Source of the DNA: Siphonodentalium dalli
Taxonomy: Eukaryota > Mollusca > Scaphopoda > Gadilida > Siphonodentaliidae
NCBI GenBank assembly: GCA_032622095.1
Contig: CP136068.1
Location: 187,107,309 to 187,171,308 of the forward strand
Length of the DNA: 64,000 nucleotides
Direction of reading: 5' to 3'
Position 1 is the first letter of the stretch; every line of letters starts with the position of its first letter. Position numbers and translations under genes: made by a program. The notes beneath the pieces are model-generated. The model searched no databases, was not told the DNA's origin, and saw nothing but the letters and a program-made list of their open reading frames with translations. Positions 26,194-37,130 of this stretch are shown piece after piece.

Positions 26194-27705
26194 TTATAGC
26201 TGACCAACGTACGATGTAATAGAGTTATTCCGCATGTTTGAAACCATGAAGCACATTCTGGCAGGGTTGACGCATATTCCGCGGGGATTAGTTAATGATA
26301 TTACAGAACGACTACGTTGTCCGTCACGGCTCAGTTCCATCACTTGATTACCCATGCTGTTGCAGACGTAAATGTTAGCTCCAAACACGCACACGCCCCA
26401 CGGACCAGACCCGCCACATGGTATCGTTCTGAGATGTGTCGTGAGATCCGGGGACAACACTACCACCTGATTTGCAAAATGATCCGTAACAAACACGGCG
26501 TCGGCCTCCGGAGATACAGCCAGACCCCATGGTAACTCGAAGGCGTGTGACGAATTAGCCACGACGTCACCACTCGTTGTTAACGCACGCACGCACTTAT
26601 CACCACGACACGCAACGACTAATCTGTCCCCAACAGTCCCGATACCTGTACATCCTCCGGATACCGATAACGATGTTAGACAACTAAGATTTGATTGTTG
26701 ATACACCGATATATTATCTTCATTCCAATGCGTTAGGTAAATGCGATCATTCAGAAGACAAATATCCGCAGGTCGGGTATTGGTCGTGAGAGTGACAGAC
26801 TTGATGGTTTTACCACTTTGAGTCACCACAATGAGCAATGAATTGTATGTAGCGATGATCATGTCCGAGGTTGGACTCGAGTCCAGAAAAGCCATGACCG
26901 CGTTAGATCCACTGCAGGAAAATTCCTTGACTATTTGACGGATTGTCATGACAGGCTTCTGATATATATTGGTTGTCTGGACAGGCTTCGGATGGATATC
27001 GATAGTACAGGCATCCTGCAGAATCTTCTCAACAGAATCCAACACTCCTTTATTGATCACAGCCTCGTAATGTATTGGTGATAACTCTTCAAAATCTTTG
27101 AGCACTTGTTTTGACTTGGATACAGTCTGACGGAGTCTGACTGAACACGTGTGAAGTGATGCAGCAGTCGATACTTGACAGTTGGTATCTGACGTCACAG
27201 AAATGTCACCTATTTGTATCGCCGCCCCGTCATTTGCACACGAATCCGCCTCTTGCTGAGTGCCTGCAGACAATTCTTCTTGTTCTTTCTTCAGTTCTAA
27301 CAACACTTTTACTATCTTATCAATGCTCCTTGCTGACAATGTGTGTTTTGACATCGTCTCTCTCACACGAGAGAGATCATTATGTTCACAATCATCAACG
27401 ATCCGGCGAACGTTGTAATATAAAAGCTGAACTTCTGTTATCATATCCTTCTCTCTTCCGTCCTGTTTGTTTAGCCAATCGGGAACTGATGCCTGTATCG
27501 CTGTGGCTTCTGAGATTAATTTAGCAAGAACTGAATCGTATTCTTGGACATCGGCTTCCAGTTTTTCTGTCGCTTTCGACAGTTCTTCGAGTTTACAGTC
27601 TGGATAAGCAGCCGAATGACACGAGGCACAACATGATACGAAGTGTGTTCCACAGAACGAATCGAATGGCCGGAAGTCATGGTCACAGAATGCAGCAGCG
27701 GACAT
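26194..27705 (-). CDS. TRIM-like protein without RING: B-box, coiled coil, NHL-type beta-propeller (503 aa)
   Basis: The only convincing gene of the window. I start it at the ATG at 27,705 (GCCATGT, good Kozak context). That ATG lies 7 bases inside an exon whose acceptor (TTTATCTTTCAG) ends at 27,713, so the open frame further upstream is intronic. Residues 7-37 form a degenerate B-box-like zinc finger with Cys7, His9, Cys18, His21, Cys26, Cys29 and Cys37; the usual His before the last Cys is Tyr34. Residues about 38-150 are heptad-rich and probably coiled coil. Residues about 255-503 carry at least five NHL/beta-propeller blades, for example around 395-408 (LAVSPEADAVFVTD) and 438-448. There is no N-terminal RING, so ubiquitin-ligase activity is not supported; a scaffold or ligand-binding role is inferred from TRIM2/3-like relatives. 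The frame is uninterrupted to the stop at 26,194. No polyadenylation signal was recognised downstream. Confidence 0.85.
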   Translation of the reverse strand: MSAAAFCDHDFRPFDSFCGTHFVSCCASCHSAAYPDCKLEELSKATEKLEADVQEYDSVLAKLISEATAIQASVPDWLNKQDGREKDMITEVQLLYYNVRRIVDDCEHNDLSRVRETMSKHTLSARSIDKIVKVLLELKKEQEELSAGTQQEADSCANDGAAIQIGDISVTSDTNCQVSTAASLHTCSVRLRQTVSKSKQVLKDFEELSPIHYEAVINKGVLDSVEKILQDACTIDIHPKPVQTTNIYQKPVMTIRQIVKEFSCSGSNAVMAFLDSSPTSDMIIATYNSLLIVVTQSGKTIKSVTLTTNTRPADICLLNDRIYLTHWNEDNISVYQQSNLSCLTSLSVSGGCTGIGTVGDRLVVACRGDKCVRALTTSGDVVANSSHAFELPWGLAVSPEADAVFVTDHFANQVVVLSPDLTTHLRTIPCGGSGPWGVCVFGANIYVCNSMGNQVMELSRDGQRSRSVISLTNPRGICVNPARMCFMVSNMRNNSITSYVGQL

Positions 27706-27712
27706 GGCTTTT

Positions 27713-27724
27713 CTGAAAGATAAA
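27713..27724 (-). promoter_or_regulatory. 3' splice acceptor upstream of the TRIM-like start codon
   Basis: On the minus strand TTTATCTTTCAG, a pyrimidine-rich tract ending in CAG, precedes AAAAGCCATG. It implies a 5'-UTR intron and an upstream non-coding exon, which I could not locate. It also decides the start codon of the gene. Confidence 0.6.
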
Positions 27725-27798
27725 AGCAAACAATGATTAACATGGACGCTAATTGTTGAAACTGAAAGTTCATTATTTAAATAGCATGTTATCATCAC

Positions 27799-28820
27799 AC
27801 TTTAACCTTTTTTTACAACATTGTTTTATAATACCCATATACTATGAGCAGGGGGATACTCGTATCCAGGGCCTACAGTAGGGGTACCCCTGTCTTGGAC
27901 GTCGGTAGTGGATAACTTCACTAATGATGCCCAGAGCAGTCTACCTTGGGGCAGTTTACACATGTCATTTTATACCACAATTGACTATGCTATTGTGTGT
28001 ATACCACATATTTTGTAAATTGCATCTGTACACCCTACTGTGGGTATAAAGATTCCTACTGTTGGTATACAATTCTACTGTTGTGTAAATGTTTCAACGG
28101 TACTTTATGGGGTAAGCGTTTGTACCCACAGTAGAACGACGCGGAAGTTGACCTCTGGCGGCTTCCCTGTCGAAATTTAGTCCAATTTATCGTCACGCCC
28201 GCTTCGCGAAGTAAATACACAATTTTTCCGACTCAAAACACTCTGAAATGCGATAAGTGGTCTAAACACATAGATATATACTATCCAATTCCTTATACTG
28301 TGTTTACTTGTAGAAAAATGACAGATTAAAGTTAATTTAAGGGAAATCTGAATGTGTATTCATATCCGCTGACTGGTGTCCTAGAAAGTGGCGGATCACC
28401 GAATTGCCTAGAAGTATATATTGCTACCCGTGACCCACTTTGCTGATAGATTAAAATATTTGGGTCACTCGGTGCGCATACAATTTAACAGTCACCAACA
28501 GAGTAGGAATACATTTACGAAGCGACCAAAGATTAATAATTATGGTATAAACAAAATACATCCATAGTAGCCGAGAATAACAAATTTTCCAAATACTCGT
28601 GGTTAAAATGAATTGTTTTTATTCTCGGATAGTATAAAAAGGGGGGGGGGGGGGGCATTTGAGTCATCTAAAACAGATATATTTAGAGTTAATTAAGTTA
28701 AAACCTTTATTAAAATTATTTTTGAAATTATTTTTTATTTTTTAATTTTAATTTTTAATTTTTTAATTAATTTTTTATTTTTTATTTTAATTTATTTTTT
28801 ATTTTTTATTATTTAAAATC
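27799..28820. other. Gene-free upstream flank of the TRIM-like gene
   Basis: Presumably contains the 5'-UTR intron and possibly the promoter of the minus-strand gene, but no TATA box or first exon can be assigned. It includes a pure run of 15 G at 28,641-28,655 and a very AT-rich stretch of T3-6/A2-4 words at 28,680-28,815. No coding region. Confidence 0.5.
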
Positions 28821-28822
28821 TG

Positions 28823-29480
28823 GTTTTAGTCATAGTGACTAGGTTACACGCGTAATGCATCTAATTGCAACAGTGCGTTAAATTATGCTTATTATTGCTA
28901 AATATTCTATATTTCCATTGCATCGCAGTTCTATTGGATCGGTAATTGAACGAATTCGATAGGAGGATATAATGGCATGTATATCAGAAATTTACAACCA
29001 CATCAAAGGCTACGCTATCTGAATAAAAGGTTCTTATAACATGACACCACAGACATTTCGAAAAAAAATTCTTGTTAAACAGACCTGTACCACAAACTTT
29101 TGTTGTACCTATATTGAAATCTCTGTTTTAGAGAATGGATTGAAAGTAAGTTTGTTTTGCTTTCAATTCGGTCTCTGATTCTGGAAAATATATCATTATA
29201 TTATCAGTATTGAAAATATTTGCACACAATTTCCACCACATTATATGTTCACATTCCCAGTGTATCAGAAAGGTTAGTCACTGACTCAATCTTGGTCATT
29301 TTGACTAACATAATTGTAGTGCAATGACCTAATTAGGCGCTTCGACTAATCACTTCTTAGTCGGTATGTCTAACATCACCATAGTCATTGTCACCAAATG
29401 TCTGCCTTAGTCACAATGACTAAGCTAAGGTAGTCATCATGCGGACAAACCGTTAGTCATATTGACTAGCTTGTTTTATT
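28823..29480. repeat. Scattered TTAGTCA/TGACTAA inverted boxes
   Basis: TTAGTCATAGTGACTAGG lies at about 28,825, and a dense group follows at 29,273-29,475. That group includes TTGGTCATTTTGACTAAC, TTAGTCACAATGACTAAG and TTAGTCATATTGACTAGC, together with single boxes. Most are imperfect palindromes of TTAGTCA with a short spacer. No coding region lies here. Confidence 0.55.
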
Positions 29481-30225
29481 CAGTGTTGTTAACACTAGAA
29501 TGATCATCATTGAAATAGCATGTTATCGTCACACTTTAACACTATCTGTACTAAATTATGATAATTAATAGTAAGCCTTCTGCACTCTGTGTATGCTTGT
29601 AGCCTGCTTATTTTCCTGAACACCCTCCAAATAATAGATCATTCCAATGTACACTTTTATAACTGAGTGGGAGAATCCATTCAGTATAGGAAGGGTTAAC
29701 TTACTATTTTATCTTCTGATTCTGATAGTCGAGTCTGTTCATGCAGTTTGAGTAACTTGTCCAGTTCTTATTTACTTATAATTCGTTTTAAACTTGCTCC
29801 AATTCTCTTTTTACTTTTTCATGTGAGAGTTTCTCGTCTTCATAAAGCTGAAATTATTAAATAATTATGATTTAAATTTCGAATTCCTGTTTGTATTTGG
29901 GAAAGGAGCCATTTTCAATTGAGCACCATCTTCCAAATACAGGTCAGTAGCGATGGGAGCTACATCCGGTGCATCGAGATACAGATAGATGATATACATG
30001 TATCATATTCCAAGGTAGACACCTACCAACGACGACCCTCTAACCATGTTTATTTCCCGAGATTAGTTTCCACGATGAGGTTGCCAATCAAACTAGTGAC
30101 CATATTCCCGACATATAACTCACAAAATACTGTTGGGACATAATGCCAGGCTGAAATCCAAACGATTGGACGTTTGCGGTTTAGCCCCGGGCAAAATACA
30201 GGTATGTCGATAAACTGTAAGTTTG
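29481..30225. other. Gene-free spacer
   Basis: Ordinary AT-rich sequence. One 74-codon open frame at 29,919-30,143 has no recognisable motif and starts at a non-ATG codon, so I do not call it. Confidence 0.5.
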
Positions 30226-31010
30226 TTAGGTCAACGTAGCTTTATTAGGTCAACGTAGCTTTATTAGGTCAATGTAGCTTTATTAACACCCCTACATAAA
30301 TCAATTGGATTAAATAACATATCCATACCCATGCATGGCCCATAAGTCTAAATGAATTTGTTTTATTATGGATTAGAGTTGACTATTTTCGAGGCATCCC
30401 GTTTCTGGTTGTTCGATAGCCCACTAACCCCAGTTAGATGTGTTTTGTGAGCGCGATTTTGCAAGTTAAATTAGTCTAAATTAATGACTCATTGAACTAA
30501 AGTCAGCAACTTAAACTGGAAGAATAAAGGCAAGTTGGGAGATAAGATTAATCATTTTAAAACTGTAATTTGTGAAAAATAAATTTTGCAAATGAAAAGT
30601 TTACGGCGGGGTGGTCGCGCGAACGGGCGGGCGGGTTACCGGACACGAAGGTATTTTGTTAGGCCTTAGATCAAAGTCGGTTTAGTAGGTCAACATAGCT
30701 ATGTTAGGTCAACGTAGCTTTATTTTGTCAATGTAGCTTTATTAGGTCAACTTACCTTACTTATATTATATCAATATAGCTTGATTAGGTCAACATAGCT
30801 TTATATTAGGTCAACGTAGCTTAATTAGGTCTACAAAGCTTCATTAGGTCAACGTCGCTTTATTAGCTCAACATAGCTTTATAGGTCAATGTCGCTTGAT
30901 TATGTCAACATAGCTTTATAGTAGGTCGACGTAGCTTAATTAGGTAAATATAGCTTTATTAGGTCAACGTAGCTTTAAAATGTCAACGTAGCTTTATTAT
31001 GTTAGAACTT
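30226..31010. repeat. 19-bp repeat TTAGGTCAACGTAGCTTTA in two clusters
   Basis: Three regular copies at 30,226-30,284 (starts 30,226 and 30,245, period 19) and a second, degenerate cluster at about 30,680-31,010 with CAACGTAGC, CAATGTAGC and CAACATAGC variants and 19-24 bp spacing. The 390 bp between them is unique and includes a short GC-rich patch at 30,603-30,650. Confidence 0.85.
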
Positions 31011-31794
31011 CCTCACGGCCTGAACTTCTATAAATTACGTCACTGCGAATTGGTATGTTTTCTCGTCCCTAATTCACCGAACACATCTATACACTATTAG
31101 AACAAGGACAGCCTCAAAGTCAAAGAACCGTTGAACTATTTCTTTTTCTTCTGTCCTCTGGTTGGTCCACGTTGTGGATACAAATAAGCTTCCTTCAGCT
31201 GATAAATGTATGGGAATCATCGAAGAAATGGTTGAAACCGTTGGAAATGGATGTGTGAGATGGATAAGCAGAACAATTCTAACCTATTTTTGGTGTGAAC
31301 ATAATTTACAAGTAATGTTGTATCGGGCATAAAATTTCATACTGTTTAAAATTATGATCAAAGCAGGGGGTTAAAACTCACCCCTCTACACTCTCTGCCC
31401 ATTGCCCCCAACATTGCCCTCACATACCCAACCCTGTCAGCTAAGAAATGATTAGGAATCTATATATTTCAAATCTCACTCACTTCTAAAGCAAAATTAT
31501 AATGTGTTAAGAACAACACATGTGATTCCATCTAATATTTAAATTGAACGTAAATGACCCCTATTCCACCTGTTGCTATTTGCTTATCAAACGCATCAGA
31601 CAAATACGATCACATCTGACCTCTGTAATAAGGCATGCTTATACCAGGGGTGTTTGCTTATTCAAAAATGTTTAATTTATTTTATAAAAAATAAAATTAA
31701 TTGAGCAAGTAGTTAATTCTAAATTATATAAACAATTAAAAAGTATAAATAACATGTTTTATATAACTTAAATTTGATTTGGTTAAATTCCGCC
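31011..31794. other. Gene-free spacer
   Basis: No open frame, repeat or RNA gene that I can recognise. AT-rich towards 31,680-31,780. Confidence 0.5.
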
Positions 31795-32405
31795 ATATTT
31801 GCCACAATGACCCCATTTGAACAATTCTGAACCCCAGTCGGACAAGGACCCTCCATACCAAATTTAAGCTAAATATGCCGATGGTTCTTGAAAAGAAGTC
31901 GTTTTAAGACTTACTATGGCGAGAAAGAGTTATGGTCCTGGCTTCACAACTATTTGACATGGTGACCTGTTTGAACCAATATGAATCAATTCGGTATTAT
32001 GGTTCTGGACAAGAACTTATTTTAAGCATTACTATGGAGGGAAAGAGTTGTGGCGCTGAATAACAACAATTTGACATGATGACCTCATTTGAACAAATCT
32101 GAGACATATGACACATTCGGTCTTATGGTTCTGGAGAATAAGTTGTTTAAGAATTACTATGGAGAGAAACATTTATGGCCCTGGCTTCGCAATTATTTGA
32201 CCCAGTGACCTCATTTGAATGCATGTCATCCAGGGAACATGCACGCCAAATATGAGCCAATTCGGTCGTATGGTTCTGAGAAAATAATTGTTGACGGATG
32301 AACGGACGAACGCATCGACGTACGTCCGTATGGACGGATGGACGAACGACGGACGAGGACTGATGACTCAACAGTAACATGCGCTATAGCCTCTTATCAA
32401 AAGAG
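31795..32405. repeat. Mollusc-type dispersed repeat with internal 120-130 bp units and a GGACGAACG tail
   Basis: Three diverged units share TATGGTTCTGGA, TTAAGAATTACTATGGAG, GAAAGAGTTATGGCCCTGGC and TTTGACATGATGACCTCATT. They are followed by a run of GGACGGATG/ACGAACGAC words (32,293-32,357) and then an ending AACAGTAACATGCGCTATAG. This layout of degenerate sub-repeats plus a GGACG-rich stretch resembles non-coding dispersed repeats found in mollusc genomes (recognition from general knowledge). The reverse-strand open frame across the tail is not a gene. Confidence 0.6.
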
Positions 32406-33310
32406 CAGGGTACGTTCTAGGCTCATTGTCATGTCAATTGATACACAATACCAGAAGTGTCGTAAATCAATATAAAGGGCAGATCTTGATGAAATGTTCG
32501 ATGTACGTCAGTAGATATAGATAGGCACAACTTAGCTGCACCCAATACACGCGACAAACCTTATATGGAACCAACAACGCGCGTTTCCACATGCGACAAC
32601 CATACAAAGAAAAACTAGTTTACACAAAATAGACATATTTTCAACTGTTTTAAACATATTTGTTTATATGTTGTGGCTTGTTGAAATATGGGAAGCACTG
32701 ATACATTCAATATTGTTATAATTACCCCCCATAAGTTGATATAAAATGGAACAATAGTGAATATTGTGGGTGTCGGTCCCAAAATTTTCATTGATTATTT
32801 TTGCGCGCAAATTGTTTTTATTGTGTCTGTTTCAGCTTGCTTGACAGTTTTTACATTGAAAATTGTCTAGTTCACGTTGTAGTTCAATAAAAAAATACTT
32901 CAGATAGCTCTCGGGTAGGGTGAAATTAATGCAGTCAGACAATATCAGCTAACAACTCATGACAGAATATTACAATAATTCTTATACTTCATGACAATCT
33001 CTTTACTCATACAGTTAGTTGATGCATGAGTGTAATGTATGAAATAAGTATTTGTATCAGTGTTTGTATACTAAAATTGATCATTCTCATAATGTATCAG
33101 AATAATGTATAGTTAATAATATATAGTAGACAGCGGTAGACATAAACTAGAGATGTGACTGTCCCAATGGGACTAAGGATACCCCCCGTGTTTTTTTAAA
33201 TACTAAGATGTTTCACATGTCAGTAAACATTTAGTAAAATAATCAAATAACAGTTCCCATTGCATGTGCACAACCCTAACCCTAATCTTAAACCTATGGA
33301 CCGAAACATG
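32406..33310. other. Gene-free spacer
   Basis: AT-rich sequence with no recognisable gene or repeat array. Confidence 0.5.
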
Positions 33311-33765
33311 TAGGAGTAAAAGCTCGGACAAAATTATGCATGTTGCAAAAATGTTCTAAGTCGAAAAAGGGAGATAACTCCACCAACAAATGTCGGACAG
33401 ATGTCATAATCGCAGGTGCATAAGTTTCCATGGTAGTAAATATCTGTACCAAGATTAAAAAACATTGACCTAAAAATGAAGGAATAAAAGCTCGGACAAA
33501 ATTATACATGTTGTGAAAATTGTTCTAAGTCGAAAAAGGGGGAATAACTCCACAAAAAAAAAAACCGACAGACGTCATAATCGCATGTGCACAGGTTCCC
33601 ATGGCGGTTGATGTCTGTGCCAAGTTTCACGGAAATTTATAAAAAAAACGACTGAGAAAAACTCCGGATAAATGTGTGTCCACGAACGGACGGACGACGG
33701 ACGTACGACGGACGACGGACAAGCTGACTCCAGCATACCCCCTAACTTCGTTGGGGGTGGTATAA
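33311..33765. repeat. Dispersed repeat: two 169-bp units, GGACGACGGAC tail and terminal hairpin
   Basis: TAAAAGCTCGGACAAAATTA occurs at 33,316 and 33,485 (period 169), each followed by GTTCTAAGTCGAAAAAGGG and a TGCACAGGTTCCCATGG-type block. The second unit runs into a GGACGGACGACGGACGTACG tail and ends in CCCCCTAACTTCGTTGGGGG, which folds as a stem with a TTC loop and a bulged T. Open frames on either strand follow the repeat and are not called as genes. Confidence 0.7.
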
Positions 33766-33789
33766 ATAGTAAATCAAGAGTACAGCAGA

Positions 33790-34215
33790 TGACCCCCCCC
33801 CCCTTGTCCGTAGATGTATTATGGATGAGTGGGTTAGTGCTGCTGTATACATAGCACACCACACATAGATCACCCACCAGTATTCCCGATAATTTTCCAC
33901 ACAAAAAACTTGTGCGTAGATGCATTATCGATTACCCCCCCTGTCCCTAGATGTATAATGAACGACACCCCTGTCCGTATATGTATCATGGATGAGTGGT
34001 TAGTGCTGCTGTATACATAACACACCATACATTAATATATCACCCAACAGTATTCCCGGTGAATTTCTGTTTTACTATTTCCAAAAAAACCTGTGCGCAG
34101 ATGCATTATCGATGACCCTCCCCCTGTCCGTATATGTATTATGAACGACCCCCCATGTCCGTAGATGTATTATGGATGAGTGGTTAGTGTCATGACACAC
34201 CATACATAAATAGAT
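33790..34215. repeat. Diverged tandem repeat of about 170-190 bp, about 2.5 copies
   Basis: TGTCCGTAGATGTATTATGG (or TGTCCGTATATGTATCATGG) followed by ATGAGTGG occurs at about 33,804, 33,971 and 34,159. Units share GCTGCTGTATACATA, CACACCA, CAGTATTCCCG and TGTGCGTAGATGCATTATCG. A C-run (33,793-33,803) and similar shorter runs precede copies. Confidence 0.75.
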
Positions 34216-34461
34216 AACCACAATTATGTCGCAGTACGATACACATGCCCGAACACTAATTATTGTGGACAAAACGAAGGGCAGATCATGGAATACTATA
34301 AGCAAACACGCTCACAGACTGTTTAGTCACTTAAATCATGCAATTTGTTTTACCTGCACTTACAGTGAATTACATTATTAAGGAACAGGTATCAACTAAG
34401 AACTATATTACCTGTACTGTGTTTTCAATGTTATAGTTCCCAGGTTTTGTACTATGATTTA

Positions 34462-34735
34462 TACGGGCGTAGCTGAAGTAGTGATTATTTACATGATCTA
34501 CTGAACACCCATATGGCGCCCCCAAAGATACGAGCAGACGACACTCGGGAACAAATCCTTCTATCTGTGTGAGGCTCTCTACGGGCGTAGCTGGAGTAGA
34601 GATTCATGACATGATCTACAGAACACCCGTACGGTGCCCCCACAGACACGATCAGACGACACTCGGGAATAGATCCTTCTATCTGTATGGGGCTCTCTAC
34701 GGGCGTAACTGGAGTAGAGATTATCCAAAGACCAG
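34462..34735. repeat. 118-bp tandem repeat, 2.3 copies
   Basis: TACGGGCGTAGCTG-type starts lie at 34,462, 34,580 and 34,698, exactly 118 bp apart. Shared blocks include ACATGATCTAC, GAACACCC, CAGACGACACTCGGGAA and ATCCTTCTATCTGT. Confidence 0.9.
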
Positions 34736-35500
34736 ATGAGATGGTAACAATACAGTCCAAAGTCCTAATAGTAACTATACAGTCCAGAGACCAGATGAGA
34801 TGGTAACAATACAGTCCAAAGTCCAGATGGTAACTATACAGTCCAAAGACCAGACGGTAACTATACAGTCCAAAGTCCAGATGGTAACTATACAGTCCAA
34901 AGTCCAGATAACTATACAGTCCAAAGACCAGACGGTAACTATACAGTCCAAATTCCATATGATAACTATACAGTCCAAATCCAGATGGTAACTATACAGT
35001 CCAAAGACCAGATGAGATGTTAACAATACAGTCCAAAGTCCAGATGGTATCTATACAGTCCAAATACCAGACGGTAACTATAGAGCACAAAGTCCAGATG
35101 GTAACTATACAGTCCAAAGTACAGATGGTAACTACACAGTCCAAAGACCAGATGAGATGGTAACAATACAGTCAAAAGTCCAGATGGTAACTATACAGTC
35201 CAAAGGCGGACGGTAACTATACAGTCCAAAGTCCAGATGGTAACTATACAGTCCAAAGTCCAGATGGTAACTATACAGTCCAAATTCCATATGGTAACTA
35301 TACAGTCCAAAGTCCAGATGGTAACTATACAGTCCAAAGTCCAGATGGTAACTATACAGTCCAAAGACCAGATGAGATGGTAACAATACAGTCCAAAGTC
35401 CAGATGCTAACTATACAGCACAAAGACCAGATGGTAACTATAGAGTCCAAAGTCCATATGGTAACTATACATTCCAAAGTCCGGATGGTAACTATGTCAT
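34736..35500. repeat. 27-bp minisatellite, about 28 copies
   Basis: Unit CCAGATGGTAACTATACAGT + CCAAAGT repeats every 27 bp (for example 35,233 and 35,260), with a minor variant carrying CCAGATGAGATGGTAACA. Because 27 is a multiple of three, stop-free frames of 60-157 codons arise on both strands, encoding a 9-residue repeat such as DFGLYSYHL. These are a by-product of the period; there is no start context or flanking exon to suggest a protein. Confidence 0.95.
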
Positions 35501-35561
35501 TGCTAAATATCAATTGAATTCAATTCAATATTTGATTTGGATAACCATCATGGTCGTAAAA

Positions 35562-37130
35562 CATTACCATAACATTCAACATCAACAGGATCGACAATCT
35601 ATACTAATATACACTAATAAAACAATACCATAATATTCAACATCAACAGGATCGACAATCTATACTAATATATACTAATAAAACAATACCATAATATTCA
35701 ACATCAGCAGGATCGACAATCTATACTAATCTACACTAATAAAACAATGCCATAATATTCAACACCAGCAGGATCAACAATTTATACTAATATACACTAA
35801 TAAAACAATACCATAATATTCAACATCAGCAGGATCGACAATTTATACTAATATACACTAATAAAACAATACCATAATATTCAACATCAGCAGGATCGAC
35901 AATCTATACTAATATACACTAATAAATCAATACCATAATATTCAACATCAGCATGATCAACAATTTATACTAATATACACTAATAAAACAATACCATAAT
36001 ATTCAACATCAGCAGGATCGACAATCTATACTAATATACACTAATAAAACAATACCATAATATTCAACACCAGCAGGATAAACAATTTATACTAATATAC
36101 ACTAATAAAACAATACCATAATATTCAACATCAACAGGATCAACAATCTATACTAATATACACTAATAAAACAATACCATAATATTCAACATCAGCATGA
36201 TCAACAATCTATACTAATATACACTAATAAAACAATACCATAATATTCAACATCAGCAGGATCGACAATCTGTACTAATATACACTAATAAAACAATACC
36301 ATAATATTCAACATCAGCAGGATCGACAATCTATACTAATATACACTAATAAAACAATACCATAATATTCAACATCAGCAGGATCAACAATATATACTAA
36401 TATACACTAATAAAACAATACCATAATATTCAACATCAGCAGGATCGACAATTTATACTAATCTACACTAATAAAACAATGCCATAATATTCAACATCAG
36501 CATGATAAACAATCTATACTAATATACACTAATAAAACAATACCATAATATTCAACATCAGCAGGATCAACAATCTATACTAATATACACTAATAAAACA
36601 ATACCATAATATTCAACATCAGCAGGATCGACAATCTATACTAATATACACTAATAAAACAATACCATAATATTCAACATCAGCAGGATCGACAATTTAT
36701 ACTAATATACACTAATAAAACAATAATATAATATTCAACATCAGCAGGATCAACAATCTATACTAATCTACACTAATAAAACAATACCATAATATTCAAC
36801 ATCAGCAGGATCAACAATTTATACTAATCTACACTAATAAAACAATACCATAATATTCAACATCAGCAGGATCGACAATCTATACTAATCTACACTAATA
36901 AAACAATACCATAATATTCAACATCAGCAGGATCAACAATCTATACTAATATACACTAATAAAACAATAATATAATATTCAACATCAGCAGGATCGACAA
37001 TCTGTACTAATCTACACTAATAAAACAATACCATAATATTCAACATCAGCATGATAAACAATTTATACTAATATACACTAATAAAACAATAATATAATAT
37101 TCAACATGATCGACAATCTATACTAATAGA
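35562..37130. repeat. 61-bp satellite array, about 25 copies
   Basis: Unit ACCATAATATTCAACATCAG + CAGGATCGACAATCTATACT + AATATACACTAATAAAACAAT repeats every 61 bp (for example TAATATTCAA at 36,241 and 36,302). Variants include CAGGATCAAC, CATGATAAAC, TTTATACT, AATCTACACT and AATAATATAA. The last unit is truncated near 37,130. Confidence 0.95.

Noticed and set aside
27706-27798. 31-residue N-terminal extension of the TRIM-like frame
   Set aside because: It starts at GTG and crosses a good splice acceptor (TTTATCTTTCAG) just before the ATG used here, so it is intronic.
34485-34958. 157-codon tyrosine-rich repeat protein
   Set aside because: Produced by a 27-bp minisatellite whose period is divisible by three; similar frames exist on the other strand.
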